From NCBI RefSeq assembly GCF_028389875.1, contig NC_084669.1, positions 36,184,731 to 36,248,730 on the forward strand: a stretch of DNA of 64,000 bases, written 5' to 3'. This document shows positions 44,951 to 59,900 of this stretch, one piece after another. Position numbers and translations under genes: made by a program. The notes under the pieces are model-generated. The model had not been told where the DNA came from, ran no database searches, and saw nothing but the letters and a program-made list of their open reading frames with translations. This stretch comes from Rhea pennata. Taxonomy: Eukaryota > Chordata > Aves > Rheiformes > Rheidae. Positions within the stretch are counted from its first letter, which is position 1. Each line of letters opens with the position of its first letter.

Positions 44951-47900
44951 GTAGGACACCGGGGCCCTTCCCCGCCGCCCCCCTCCCCTCCAGCCGCCTC
45001 TCCCGCCCTGTAGCGCCCGGCGGGGTCCCGGGCGCCGGTCCGTGCCGAGCTGCGTCACCCGCGGCCCGGCTGCCGAAGGAGGCCGAGATGGCGGGGCAGG
45101 CGGCGGCGGCGGGCCGCCCCCCCCCCCCCCCCCCGGCGGAGCGGCCTGCCCGGGCAGCGCCCTCCGCGGCCTCGCTGCGGGCATGGCCCTGGCGCGGCCG
45201 CCCCGCGCGCGCGCCTAGCGGTCCTGCGGGGCTCCTGCGCGGCGGGTTGCCGTGCCCGCCCGTCGCCCTGCGGCGCGGAGCTGCGGCGGTGGGTGGGAAG
45301 AGCGAGCGAGGCTGCCCGGGCTTGCGCACGGTGCTCGTGTGGGGCTGGAAGAGCTGACCTGAGGGAAGCTCGCCCAAGGACAGCAGTCAGATGCAGTCGG
45401 AGGAAGCGCATGGGAGAAACCTGCCTTTTCTGCTGCTTGCAGACTTGTTTGGGATAGCAATGTGTCAGCAGGAACGCCAGTTTCTTTTTTCTTTCTTTTC
45501 TTTCTCTCTTTCTTTCTTCTTCTTCTTCTTCTTCTTCTTTTTTTTTTTTTAAGTATGTAACTGGTTCATAAATGAATATGACCTCTTCTAGATCAAAGAA
45601 AGAACGATTGGTAGAAACCGTATTTTCTTCTTCCAGCAGCTGCTTTAGAGCCTCTAGCTGATCTTTGCTGCTTAAAGGATAGAAAGGTGTTAAGCTACTT
45701 CCAGATGGCAAGAGATAGCCTTCTCTGTTGTATGTTCTTAGCGATCTCATTTCCTGAGTCTCCTGCGCCAAATGGATACTGTTCTGTTGGATTTTGCTGC
45801 CTTGCTGGTTGTTGCTGAGGTGAAAATGATAAGGTCAGGGGAGGGTAATTGGTATTCCTGTCTGCAGTTTTATGGCTAGATGTTAGAAAAGACAATGCTT
45901 GTATTATTTTATACTCTGCAATGTCTAGATGGGGCTGCAGAAATGATTCATGGACTGATTAGAAGGGTGTCTTCCTTAAGTTCATGCTATAGTTAATCAC
46001 CAGCAACACCCAAGTTAAAGGTCTAATAGCGGTGATACGCTGATTTATGTGGCTTTCTGAGAATTTTCTTTTAAGAGACTCGTAAGCTTGCAGCCTGTTT
46101 GCTTAAGAGCCTTCATGCCACCACATTTCGTGCAAGGCAACCAGTGAAGAACCAGACTAGCTGCCCAAAAGGTATGGAAAGAGCCACTTGGCAGACAACA
46201 GTAAGTAATGCCTAAGATAGTGTGCAGTTGGTCAATACTGTAGTATTTGAGGAAGTATTGTTTTAATATACTTATATATTGATATTTTGATGAAGACTCT
46301 CAGCCTGGAAACAAGAAGACAAATGCTTTCACTCTGCTCTTGTTTTTTTTTTTTTTTTTTTTTTGCTTTAATAGTATGACTTCTGTTTTTTGTCCACATT
46401 AAGTGCTGCCAGTTGTTTTTACTGGGGTTTTCGAGTCATTGAAGTAGGTGTAGTGTTGTGCTTTAAAGTAAAAAGGATTTGTCCTTAAGTGTTCCAAACT
46501 TCACACTGGTGCATTAAGGCATCTGTAATGAGAAACCAGTTTAGCCATGAGAGTTTACTTGGTCTGCTAGTTAAATGTGTGTAGCAGCTGAGCATAGCAG
46601 AAGACTTGTTAGGCTTGTCCTTCTTTAGGAAGTCACTGTTCTAACACAAACATCTGTCTCTTCCTTCAAGTTCTGTTATGACTACTATATGACTTGCCTA
46701 TGACAAGAACATGTAGCCTTTTGTTTAGGTTTTGCTGTGACACCTGAAATACTGATTTCTTCTACCCCGCTAACAAATTAGCTGCACCAAAATCTAGCTA
46801 CTCTGTTGTAGCTTAATAGAGTTACTTGGCTGGCTAGGGTTGACCTACTTAGAGTGTTACTGTGCATCTTCCCTTTAAAGGAGACATTGAATTTAAAGCA
46901 GGGCATAAAGCTCTTACTGGACCTCAGGACTGCTGATATGCTCTATGATTATTACTGGTGTTTCACACCAGGAAAAAGGAAAGGCTAGGTATTCTTTCAT
47001 GCTAGGTTCATAGCTGTGACAGAAGTTAGTTAAGCTGAGCTGGAAATATTTTTCTTTCTTTCTCTTGGTAAAATAAGTTAGCTTGAGTGGAGAAGCAGAA
47101 AGCTTGATGACTTTTTTTTTTGGTTTGTTTTCCTAAAATAGCCTTCATCTTCCTTCTTCCTCTGAATTTTAGTCTAATATATAATCACCTAGTAAACATA
47201 TAGGTAAGAATATCTAGCAGGAAGACAGAAAAAATGAAGGCTGTGTTAGTTTGATTATTTTAAGTTTCTGGATGGGGAAGGTGTACAAAGCAGATAATTG
47301 AGCTTGGGCTAAGCTCAGAAGTTTACAGGCTTGTTCTGATTAGGAATGTGATTTCTACCAAAGTCTATGCCTGTGCAGCCATCTACTGTAGATGAAGGTG
47401 GGCAGATGAGGAGGGGGGATTTTGATCTCTTGCATTGTATCCTTGTTTCCTTAGAGGAATAACATAAGATGCTGCAGGTACATGATGTCTTTCAGCTACA
47501 ACAAGGAAATGATGCTTTGATAGGTATGTTGTTAAAATGGTGCGACTTAACATGTAAACCTGTTTTTGGACAGCCTTTGTTTGTGAAAGGTATAAATAGA
47601 ATTCCTTTGTATCTAAAGGAACTGAACAAACTGTTCCACATTCATGGCTACTAAGTTAAATGTGTAATTCCTTCTGCAGAACTATTTAAATCCATGTAGC
47701 CTTTTTGCAATCTGTTTGTGCTATTTACAATAGCAAAACCAGTTATGAATAGCCCTGGGAATATCTAAGAAAGGAGATGCTGTAGATAGTGGAACAAAAG
47801 TGAATAGAAGCTTGTCAACAAAATCAGTATCCATCGGGTGACTCAGGTTAGTGGGGGGATTTTCCAGAGGGTTGGACTGTGCTGTCTGAAACAGGGCAAT

Positions 47901-50900
47901 TTAATCTAACAGGCTGGAAGGTTTTTTCTTTACTTTGTATCAATGGGGAAATAAAATTTGTTACTGCTGGCTGTTGGTAAGTTTGTTTAGATGTCTCATG
48001 GTTGATCTGATTCTTCAAAGCTGGTTTTAGGAGGGTGCCACATGACAAAAGCAAGAATTCTTTTCCTGTATCTTTTTCCTTTGTGTAGCACTTTATGGTA
48101 ATTGTTTTCTTGCCATTAAGATTTAAGACCTCCTACTGCAAGTTAAATGGACGCTTCTGTAGTCCTTAAAGTGTGTGTGTACATGATGTGCATACGTATT
48201 AGGCTAATGCTTGTCTCTGTGTTGGGCCACAGAGCAACGTTTAATTTTGGATATTAATATTTCTCCTCTTGGAGTGGAGACTCAAGTTTGCACTGCTTTC
48301 TGTTTAAACGCTGCTTCACAGACTGAAAGTCTGTAGAAAGACTTTTCTTGGAGATACTGAGTAAATCTTGCAGGAAGATTTCAAGGTTTACTCTTTAAAA
48401 ATGTAACAGTTTAATTCTTTGACCATACTCATGCTAGGATGCAAGCTGTTACTATTCACAGATTAGGCATTTGCACATCCTTCTCTTCTGCTGTCAATTG
48501 CTGTATCACTGTATTCCTGGGTAGGTTATTCTTTCACCTCTTGCACCATAGTTTGTCACTTCCAGAGTCTTCCATAGGTAACTGCTATCCTCATGGAAGC
48601 TAGTCTTTGAAATGTTCCTTATTGTCCCTCTACTGTACTCCTGTCTCTGCTCAGCTGCAGTGGTTTAAGCTACTTCCTTTTCCTAAAGGAGCTTCCTGCC
48701 TAGGTATGTTCCATGTCTGGTGTCTTTCGTTCTACCCTGAAGTGCTGCTTTGCTGGTGGGGAAAGCAGTGTTGCTCCTGAGACTTTTAGTGCTTCCTGGA
48801 GTGTCTTCAACTGCCATGCTGTTTTCTGGAGTCTTTGGATGTCTTTGGACTTTATAGCTCAGTCACAGAGCATGTTGAGTAAACTGCAATCAATGATTAA
48901 GAACTTTGTCTTGCAGATATGGTGCTTTGAATATAATGAGCAGGCTTTTCACTTCTTTGTGGTATGAATGCGTCTGGTGTAAAGGCAAATGTTGAATACA
49001 GAATTTCTACAGACTGGCATGAGATGTGTCCTTTTTCCCCTGGGGGTGGGAGGGTGGGGGAACCCTCAGAATGAATGGGGATGGAGAGGAAGCATGTTCA
49101 AAATTCCTAGACATATTTCTGCAGGTGAAAATGCTTCTCAGCTCTTGGGAGTAACTTAACGTACTCTGTGGGACTGCTTTCTCCTGATGACTGCCAGATG
49201 CCTTTGCAGAATGTCCAAATGTCTCTTCCAGACTGTCATAAGAGAATCTTGGGCAGAAGTCATGGCTTGCCTGGCAACCTCTGGTCGATGGGGAAACTAT
49301 GGTTCTCTTGCATCCTTCATAGGAACTATGACAACCAGTAAATTAAGGGATGTCTGGATAATATACAGGCACAATTTGACTTCATATTGTTTCAGATTTC
49401 ACTAAGATACTACTTCAGTAGTAAAGAGCTGATCTCACTGCTCTATCATTAATTTTGTGATTGCTTGTATGTAAACAGACCTGCTCCTCATGCCATGCTC
49501 ATCTTCTGGTGAGGAAAGCAAGGAAGCATCTGAGATATGAACAGTGTTTTACTGCAGAGATGATGTATCAGAAAGGCAGTACACTCTCCACTTTGAGGAA
49601 AAGCCCAATTATGGGCTTAACTCAAAAGTAATCTGTTCTGAATTCCACTAGTTACAAGTGTTTCAAACTTATTTTATGAGATGTTGGATGGGATGACACT
49701 TTTTTCAAACTGACATCTAGAGTGTCAATAACATCTAGCCAGATCTCATCTGTTCTTCCTCCTCTCGCCCCAAACTGTCTGCATTTTTACATTTTTGAAT
49801 TAATGAGACAGTAAGATGGCCACGGTATCGGTAATAGAATTTATGATGTTATTAGCATATCACATACTTACATCTTGTAAAATTAAGTCGCTTAAACTCA
49901 CTCTGGAAAGGCTGTAGAATATCAAGCTCTTCAGGTAACTTAAGGTTGAGGTCACTCCTTGGCTTGTTGACACTTTTAGATTTGGTGAAGAGAAATAGAT
50001 CCTACTCAACTTCTGAAATGTGAGTACACTTTGAATTTACAGCTTCTGAAAGAGAGGGGAAAAGTCTGTAACTGGCTGAGCCCAAGATGGTGCAGACTGA
50101 TAGTCATGTGGCCTGTGGGTGTTTTGGGGAGATAATGTTTAATACTGCCAGGTGGAGACAAACCTGAGAAAAGAGCCTTTCTCCTGATAAATCTTAGTAT
50201 AATACTAAGAACAAATCAATTTTGTCATGAAGACTTAAGAGTCGATAGCATCCCAAGTAATCTCCCAGATTTGCATTTGACTCACTGAAATAGTTCAGTT
50301 TCTTTTTCTTGCCAGTTAGTTTTTCCGGGACTATATTGATGGTGTTCTAACAGCGTTAGGTACTGACCTGGGCCACCAAGCAAAGGAGTGCTTCCTCCTA
50401 TTTTCTGTTACTTTTCAGCTTCTGGAGTGTTTTGATTTTTGTTACTGGACTTCAGGCGGTTTGAGATGGTGCTTGACAGAAAGGAGTAGTCACTTGGCAG
50501 GACAGACATAACCATCAGAGGTCATAGTAAGTATGACTCATTTTGGTTTAAAAAAAGTATACTAGGTGTATACTGGAACCCAACTTGAGTGGCTCTGGAT
50601 CATCAGCCTGGCTAGAAAGCTGGAAAGGTTAGGAAGTTTAAGATCTGAAAGCTTTTTTATTTGGTACTTGGATGATATTTCCAAGTCTCATTCCCCTTCC
50701 TCTCCATTTTCTTTTGCTACCTAATATATTAGGAATTGCTTGATGGAGTAAAGTTCTTCCTAAAATTGAAGGAACCAGGTCTGAAGCAGGTCAAGGAGGG
50801 GGGAAAAACAATCAAAAGGAGTGCTGAAACACCCTGGCCTTCAGCTAAACTTGTTCGGCATGCTGAAAATAGCTTTAAGAAGTCGGGGAGGTGGGCAGGA

Positions 50901-53900
50901 TTGGGTGGACGTGACATGTGACTGGAGAGCTAATCTGCAGGGAAAGGAGAAATCTATTTAAAAATGGATGACCTCAAGTAGGCAAAGAACAATATATAAA
51001 ATAAAGGGATGCTGGAGATAACTAAGACTGTAATCCCATTGGGCTTATCCAGCAAGCATTAAGAGCTATGTGAGGTAACTGACAGTGCTTTGTTTTCTCT
51101 TGGTTTGTTGCTCTGCAGGCGATGTGGAATACCATGCTGAGACCTCGCTCTTCTTACAGGAGAGATGGTTTTGAGGGAACAGGCAAGATAACTGTTGAAA
51201 TTCCAAATTACCAACTGTTCAGTCTTCTGTGAACCAACAGTCTTAACACTTTGACAACTTTTTTTCTGCTAGTTAAAACGTGAAGGAAAATGCTGTCTCA
51301 AATGATATGGAAGAACAAGCTCAGGGGAAAGAGTGTGAGCAGCAAAGGATTGAGGACAACTTTCTGAATCTGCATCTGAATTAATACAGTGTTTTTTGCC
51401 TTTGTTTCTGTCCGTGGACATTCAGAAAAGGAGGATGAATAATATTGCAGTGAAGATTTTTTTTTTTTTTTTTTTTTAGAAGTTATCGGCACATAACACT
51501 TTTCAGTGCACTATGGAACAATACAAACTTAACTAAAAATTACTGTGGAGGATGGGGGGGGGAAACCATGCTTAGTACCTGTAATCTTTGTTCTATAGCT
51601 GCATTCTCAAATCTTAGTGATCTATGCCCGTAAAGAATGAGTTTACCTAGTTACCATTTGACCAGGAAGGTCTGTGTTGATGAAAATATCAAGTGGAAAG
51701 TTACTTCCTCATAAGGAGGAGTTCCTTATGTCCTTTAGAGCTGAAAGAGTATGTCTGTCCATCAGTATCCTATTTTCTGTGGATGAAGTACTCTTTGCAT
51801 AGGTCAGGTTTCATGAACCTGCTGGCTTTGACAAAAAGAAAAAGACCATGTAGGTATACTAATACTTCTTTTGCTCTGCTGTTGTATTCAGGAGTGAGGA
51901 CTTGAAATAATACTGTAAGGGAGGTGTTTGGGGAATTTTTGTGCATCTGAAAGCTGGTTTTTAATCTTCTGTTTTGCAAACAAGTAATGTGCTTGAGGCT
52001 TCTCACACTTCATAGTTCCTGTTGTTTTTGTGTTCTTCCAAGTTTCTTGTGGCTACGCTTGGCTGTTGAGGACTGCAGACAGTGTTAGTGGTACTATCTT
52101 CTAATAAGCCTATTTTTTTTTTAATCTGGAAGAGAATCATCTGCAACCTTCACTCTATACCGCAGAGGGTATCAGACTGCTGTATCACTCTTCAGTTATC
52201 TTCTGCTGTAGTGTCATAACTTTAAACCCTGCTGTACTGCCCATATTGCTTGCTGTGTCCTGGCAAATCAGAGCATTAGCGATTGCTCTGTTGCAGCACT
52301 TGTTTGATACAGAAGCCAAGCAGTATGGAATTTAATTTTAAAGGTACGCAGCAAAGAAAGCTGATGAACATGCATTTAAAGCATAGTATTTCTTCTGTCC
52401 TGTACCTGTAACGACCAGACTAGAAGCAATGTGAAAGGAGGAACAGGACTAGCTGTTAAACATCCTGCAGGAGCTGGAATGGAACTTCCAGTTTAGAAGT
52501 GACAGATTAGTATTAACAAAAGCCAAACAAGAACAGAAAGCTGTTGGAGAGTTAGATCAATACCGGGTAAGTTGCTCTGAGCTCCTTGGCTTGATTTTTT
52601 TTTTTTTTTTTAATGGTCTATTATATCAAGCAGTTAACTTATTGAGCTGACTTTTGGGGAGTCTTGTTTTATAGTAAGTTTCAAAGTAGAGGATGGGTAA
52701 TTTTCTATCTCTTCCTACAACTAAAACCATGGTTACTAGCCATGCTTTTTAAACAGGGGGAATTATGGATTTCCAGCTACTTAAGTCAAGCCAAATCTTG
52801 TCTCTGCCTCAAGGAACTTTTTACCAGTGTTTCAATACCTGAACAGGAAAACTTTTCAACTTGGAGTGTATACTTGCTTGTTGTCATCTTGCCAGAGCTG
52901 ACCAGTAGATTTAAGTGTGTTTCATTTTTAATTCTTGCTATCTCCAGGACAATACTGTAACTTAGAGTAGGCCATCTATAAATACTTTGTGACCAAGCAC
53001 ACTCCAGATCTTGAAGTTTGACTTGTATGGTCTTACAAGCAGTCGTAGTGTGATGTCTTGCTAAAGAACAATACTCAGTCTAGTTCCTCTCTGGGAGAGG
53101 ACAGGTGGTAAACTTGCTTGTGTGTGGAAGATTGTTTGCAAAGCGCAAACTTAAAATGATTGAGTCACTTGAGATTTGGTAATAGGCCTTGAATCAGCTG
53201 GAAACTACAGAATCTACATCTATTATGCTGTGTTTATCTTGCTATGAGATACGCTTCCTTTCTACCTAAGAGATGCACTGGTAATCTAGCCATTAAGTTA
53301 ATCCTCTAATCACCTGGGATCAAGAGGTAGGAAATAAAAAAGTAACTCTTCTATAAAGTTTCTAGTGAGGTGATGACGGGAATCAAAAAGCTTAATTCCT
53401 GTTTCTAAATTTAGATAATATAGTCTTACAACAGTGAGATGTGTAAACAGCACTGATATAAAAATAATGATTCCTGCTGACTGCCATAACTGGCAAAATT
53501 TGAACAGGCAGAACTCTGACAGTAGTACCTCAAACTTAGACTACAGCGGATTTCATGCAAGCCTGTCTGCTGTAGCATTCGTGAGGTGTCTCTGGTTACT
53601 GGGTTGGAAGTTGTTTCTTCATAGGTTAGTGCAACCCTTCTAGAAGAGAGACTGCTGAACAAACTTGGCCTGCTTGTTGACAAAATGACTTTAGAAAATT
53701 GGGGAAAGTTGAGTTTCTCTTCCAAGGGCCTTTGTGAACTAGCACAAAACCAAAACCCCCCTTGGTTTGGACTTGTCCTATTACTAGTAGTGCGCATCCT
53801 TCACGCTTTATTAGGAAGGCTGTCTGTGAGTAGTTTGTGTTTAGAAGTAAAACTTAATTGGATGCAACAGTTTGGTGTGGGAGGTAATGTAGATGCCTTG

Positions 53901-56900
53901 CGTATTAAATTCTTGTGGAGCCTGCCTCTCTGGAGGATGCGGCTGACTTAATCTTTGTAATCACAACTCTTGTAGGCACTTCAAATAAACCTCCTATTCT
54001 TGTGTTGGAGCAGAGGTTGAAAGCTGGAGAGTTTGTTAAGGAAGACTAAGGCTTGGCAAGAACACAAGTTTTGTGAGTTTTGACAGCACTTTAAGATCAA
54101 TGTTTAAGGTAATGCCAGCCTTGTCTTCTCAGAGCCTTTTGAAAGAAAAGGGAATGTGAGCCAATAAAATGTTCTAGATATAGGCATCTGTGTTAATAAG
54201 TGGTTTTCAAAGTAAAGTGATCCTTCTGCTGTACTTGAATAACCTGTCTTAAGATGTCTTGCATGAATGAATAGCTTGTTCAAATAACACTAGGTAGTTT
54301 AATAGTAGTTAAGGATCTAACAGCGGGAGACTGCTGCTGTCAAAAACAAGAGCTTGCCGCATTTATGTCTCAAGCTTTCTATATACACCTAAAGAACTAA
54401 CCAAGAGGAAGCAGTCTAAATACGTTTAACTCTTTTAAAAATTGTTTGAAAGATCTCACTTAGTTTACAGTTACTTTCAAGAAAGTCAAAGCAAAAGAGG
54501 GGGAGAAAGCAGACTGCTTCAGTCTACATGTGGCTCTTGTCCTTTGTGCGATATGTTGGGGCTTGTAATCAGTTGCCTTGCTCTCTCAGTTGATGTGTGA
54601 AGAAAAAGGTGCATCAGCTAGGAGAGGACGTGCAGGTGCCAAGGTAGGTGTGACTGCTGGTTCAGAACTAGTGACTGCAAGGACAGTAAGGGCAAGAGCA
54701 GAGGTGTTGTCTTCTAGAATCCACTCCCTGAGGCGTGGACTTCTGCAAAGAACAATTTTTTTTTCGTGACATCTGGTGGCATGCATTCTTCATGTTAAGC
54801 GTCCTGTTTTCCAAAAGGTGGATGATGGAGGAATACACTGCTGAGGTGATAAGGCTCAGGTGCTTTTGTAGGAAAGTTCAACTGCGTGGCTTTTCTGTAG
54901 TTCTCTGCATTTGGGACTAGTGAGTGTTCCAGGGTAGAAATTGCTGGATTGAAATGTGCCTAAGCTTAGTGGCATAACAGGGAATAATTATACTGCGTTA
55001 ATTACCCTGATTACTCTGGAAGGAACATCATTCAAATGAGCAGTTGAATTCTTTTCTTTTGGCAGCTGTGGCAAGCCCCCTTTTGTGGCAGAAGGATTGC
55101 GTGAAGGGCCCTGAGGTATGGTGTCAGAGCCTTCGGACAGCATCACAATGTGGAGCTGTGAAACACTGTCAGCAGACCGTTTGGAGCAAGCCTACGGTGG
55201 TAAGTATCAACTAATGAAATGTCTTTCTATTTGTGGTTTGGGTAGCTGGTTTCCATGTGCTAGTGAAGATTCCCAAGACACTGATCAATTAAGTGCTACA
55301 TCTGACTACACCTTGGTTACTATGCCTTAACTTAGATGCTAGAGCTTGCTTTCCTCTACTCTTTACCTTGCACAACTTGTCTGCTGACTGCTATGACCTG
55401 TTTTACAAGCACTGAGCAGTATGTGGAATGGATTTAGTGGTCTTCAAGTTTAGTCCTCTGAATGACTCCTAACTCAGAACCTTTTCTTCTATCAGTGTGG
55501 TGTGGCTCTGTATATCTAATACAATACAGATATGTTTAAGCATCTTCAGTCTCTACTATGAATTAATATTCTACAAGATAGTGTGTGCTAAATCGTGAAT
55601 AATAAAGGCATAATCATTGCATTTGTCATGGCTTTTCAAGTAACGTTTGTACCAAATGAGAGTGGTCCTTTACTAGATGTAGCTGTAGTTTGCTGTATGG
55701 TTTTTCAGCTTCTGGGGAAAATCTATTTTGGTAGATGCAGTCAACTTTGCTGTATCTCTGCTGAAAGAAATGTAAGAGAAGGAACTTAAGTTAATTAGCA
55801 GAGTTAAAATGCTGAAAAGCTGCTATGCTTCCTGTATATGTGAACTTAAGTAACAATTTATGGTGTTCTTAGAGGGAAAATTTATGTTTAGTCTTCTCTT
55901 GGGCTGCAGGTTGGAATTCTGTACTCCACTGCAAGTTCCATTTTGCACAAAATACTTTAATTATATTCATATGAATTGTTTCTTAATTTTGTCCCAGAAT
56001 TTTGGAAACTCTCTTTCTTCAGAGAGTTCAGGAAAAGGCTTCTCAGGGCAATGTACTTCAGGTTGCATGTGACAAGCTATTAAACTTTGCTGTAGATGTG
56101 GGATTAAGTGAAAGAAGCAAATGGTAACATGCCTGACTTCTCATTTTGTGTGGATTTACTGAAGAAATTGGAAGCGAACATGTTTGAAATAGCTTGCTTC
56201 CTTCCTTCTGCAGCTTCAGTCGGTGTTTCTTTTTTCACTTTGCTTCTCAGTGATCCTCATCCTCTGCATTCTTACTTGGATGCTGTGTTCAGATGCACTT
56301 AATTCTGTCTGAGAATAACCTTTTACTTGTTTTCCAGAACAGTATCCCCTGTGACTTGTGTAAAGAACTTGTGACAGTGGCTGGCAAAGTCTTGAAGGAC
56401 AATGGCACAGAGGTAAGCAGAGCTCCCCTTTCTTTGTTCAAAGGTGGTAGTTGGTTTTCTTGTCGCAAGATCTCAAGCAGAGGGGGTAGAAAAGTAATCT
56501 CCATGATGTTTGCCTAATCATGTGAATGCTGAAAGGAGCCAAAATACATAGGATAAAGCTTTTGAAAGGCATAGTCTAGTATTGACTGGCAAATTCTAGA
56601 GCTTTCCGTCTGTAACACATTTGTGATTAAATATTTAGTTCAATTTTTCTTGTGCCAGTGGGACATCTATCTTAGAAGGTAGGATACTCTGGTCTGTAGA
56701 AGTGGATGATGATGGACTCTTTCAACTGCATTACCCCTCCCCTTGTTCTGTTGTGAACCTAGAGCACTTTGTGTAAATAAATCTGTCCTAGTCTGTAATT
56801 TTGCCACGACTTCTTGCATTTAAATGGTACATGCTAGTAGGGCTCTATTTTCCAGGCTTGCAAGAAGTATTTGTTTTGATGCCAGCATGTCCAGCTGAAA

Positions 56901-59900
56901 ATCCTGGCCTAGAGAAAATAGACCTGTAATGTGAAACCTTTATTCTGATTTTGCTTGCCAACTGTCTTGACCCAGTGGAGTCCAGGGACCTTTTTGGGCT
57001 TTGTGTTATGCCTTTTGAGAATGGAAAGAGCTCTTCTGATGTGTGTATGATGCCTATGACCCACCTTCTCTTGCAGGATGAGATTCGCTCTTACTTGGAG
57101 AAGACATGCGAGTTTCTTCCTGATCAAGGCCTTGTCTCTGAGTGCAAGGAAATTGTGGATTCCTACCTACCAGTTATCATGGATATGATCAAAGAAGAGC
57201 TAGTAAGTAGACAACTTGAACCTTTACAAATTGTTGGAAAATGTGCCCCTGTAGATGCCTGAGTTTCTCTCCTCAGTAAGTTTGTGTATGATCCTTTCAT
57301 CCTGTATTGATAACTAGTGTCATAATTAAATTTGTCAGTCTTATAAGCCACTATACAAACATTTGCCTTTATTATAACAAGCAGAGGATCCATAGGCTCT
57401 ATCTGTTCTTTCTTGATTTACAAGGAAAGAAAAAATGTTTAATGCTTCAGACAAACCTGTGGAATCACCAAAAACCTGCTATATCTGAAAGCTGCTGCAG
57501 TAAATATTTTGAAGTTCTCCTAAAGTTTCCTGGAGATAAACACTAGGTATTCTGAGGAAACCAGTTTAAATATGAAGACTGCTTCCTTGCTGTGAAACTT
57601 GCTTTGTGTCATGATTTTAAAGCTGAATGACTGTCAATAAATGTCATGCCAAAATGTCGTCAGTCTAGAGCTTTGTGTGTCTGTTATCTTCCTTAGGATA
57701 AACCTGAAGTAGTATGCAGCGCCCTTTCATTGTGCCAGTCCCTTCAGAAGCACCTTGCAGCAATGAAACTTCAGAAGCAGCTCCAGTCCAATAAGATACC
57801 AGAGCTGGACTTGTCTGAACTGACATCTCCATTCATGGCTAATGTGCCTCTTCTCCTTTACCCCCAGGACAAACCCAAGCAAGAGTCCAAGGTGAGGGTG
57901 CTGTAGTGTTAGTGTGCAGGAGTGAATGTTTTCCATTCTAGAGCGTTGGTGCTCCTTTGTGAGAGCTTATTGATGATTATTGGTAAGGGAGTGTCTTACT
58001 GGACTTGAATTAAGCCAGCACATCTCACTTGAACTGTGACTGTCCCACGGTGAATTTAGTGCTGCTGCATATAGACTGCTACCTTTTTCCTAATCTGTAT
58101 ATTTAAAGCTAAATAAGACAATAGCTTCAGCCACTATAGACTGTAGACATAATTTGGAGTTAACAACTGTGGTCTATTAAGACAAGTCTTGTGCTGGGCT
58201 GTTCCTATCCAGCTGTGGTAGTTGGGCAGGTCTTACTGGAGAAAACTTTCAAGAGCAACTTTGACAGTACTCAGGATTTTCCTGCATTCTAATTAATGTC
58301 TTGGCTGTGTCCTTCAGACAGCCACTTGTATCTGAATCCAAAGGTGACAAAGTGGATGGGAAAAGCACTGAAAAGCTGGCAGAGGGACTAGATGAGACAA
58401 TGAACCTGCAAGTATAGGTTGAGTCTTGATGATAAGCTTGGATCTGGAAGTGAAACAGTCAAGTGGGTAGCGAATGCTGTTGTACAGTATGCTCTGACTA
58501 CATGGAGCGAATGGATCTATCCCAAATGCAGAGGCTTTCCTCTGTAATAAAACCAAGGGATTTTTGAAGACTTGATATCTTAGCAGTCATCTTGGGTTTT
58601 AGAGTTCAGCAGGTACCTCATCCCCATCTAGTGGCTGATGTGCTTACCACCACATCATAGCTTGTTTCTTTTCATGTTGGCTCAGGTTTAAGCCTTCTGT
58701 GTAAGTATTTGTGAAAGTGTTTATAAAAACTAAAATAGCTTCTGGATGTGCTGTGCAAAGGTTTCTCTCTCTTTTTTTTTTTTTTTTTTTTTTTTTCCCC
58801 CTCCCTTACTCCAGGGGACTGGGGATGTCTGCAAAGACTGCATTCAACTAGTTACTGATCTTCAGGAAGCTGTGAGGACAAACTCCTCTTTTGTGAAGTC
58901 ATTAGTGGCTCATGCCAAGGATGAGTGTGACCGTTTGGGACCTGGAATGTCTGATATGGTAAGTTATCTTTTGTTATGTAGGAACATAAAATAGCTTATG
59001 CCTTAGTCCTTTCAATGTAATTTCTATTTAATAAAACAAAAGAGAATGCATAAACTGTAGGATATGGTGCACTGTGTAATGGCTCAGTGCTCTCCAGCCA
59101 AAAAGTAGCAGGGAGAGGTGAGAGAAAGAAAACCTGCTAGCCTGTAAAGGCATTTTTTTGTCATAATGACCTGCCAAGTTAGCATTGTAATATCATTGAA
59201 GGGGAGTGCACTGATGAGAAAAGGACTTGTGAGATAAGAATCTTGCATGTGCAATGCTTGAGTAACATGAAATGCCATGTTGTGTTTGGGGCAAGCCCTA
59301 GAAGGCAGCAACATAGTTATTTAGCAGGACAGGTAAATAATACTATGAGAAGTATTAAAGGAAGACAAACTGGATAGCTGAAATGACTTACAGCAATATT
59401 TTTTTCCTTTCTGCAGTGCAAGAGTTATATCTCAGAATATTCTGATTTGGCTATCCAAATGATGATGCACATGGTAAGATCTGCAGAATGTAGTAATTGT
59501 TGTCGGTTCACTTTTCTGCTTTGTGTAGCTAACTTATTTGGAAAATCACTTAATTTAACAATAAAACTCTGGGGAGTGCTCTTGGCCTAAGTCTTAGTAT
59601 TAATTCTATGAACTTAGCATTTAATCAGATAGTAGATTTGGTCTCAGGCTTTGTACTTCAGCTTTTTTCACTACCTATTTGACAGTGCAAAGGCTCTCTA
59701 GTCCTTTAAGACACAGTAAAAGAATCATTATGTACATTCCTCTCTACTCTTATCTCAGTCTTGTGCTTACTTCATTTTTAGCCTCAAAATACTATCTAAG
59801 CATGTTGGAGTTGGTTTGCCAAGTAGAGTACGTGGCTGACTCAAACACTTGCCTTAAACAGTATGTACAGGATTTGAATTACTTCCTGTATGATTTAACT

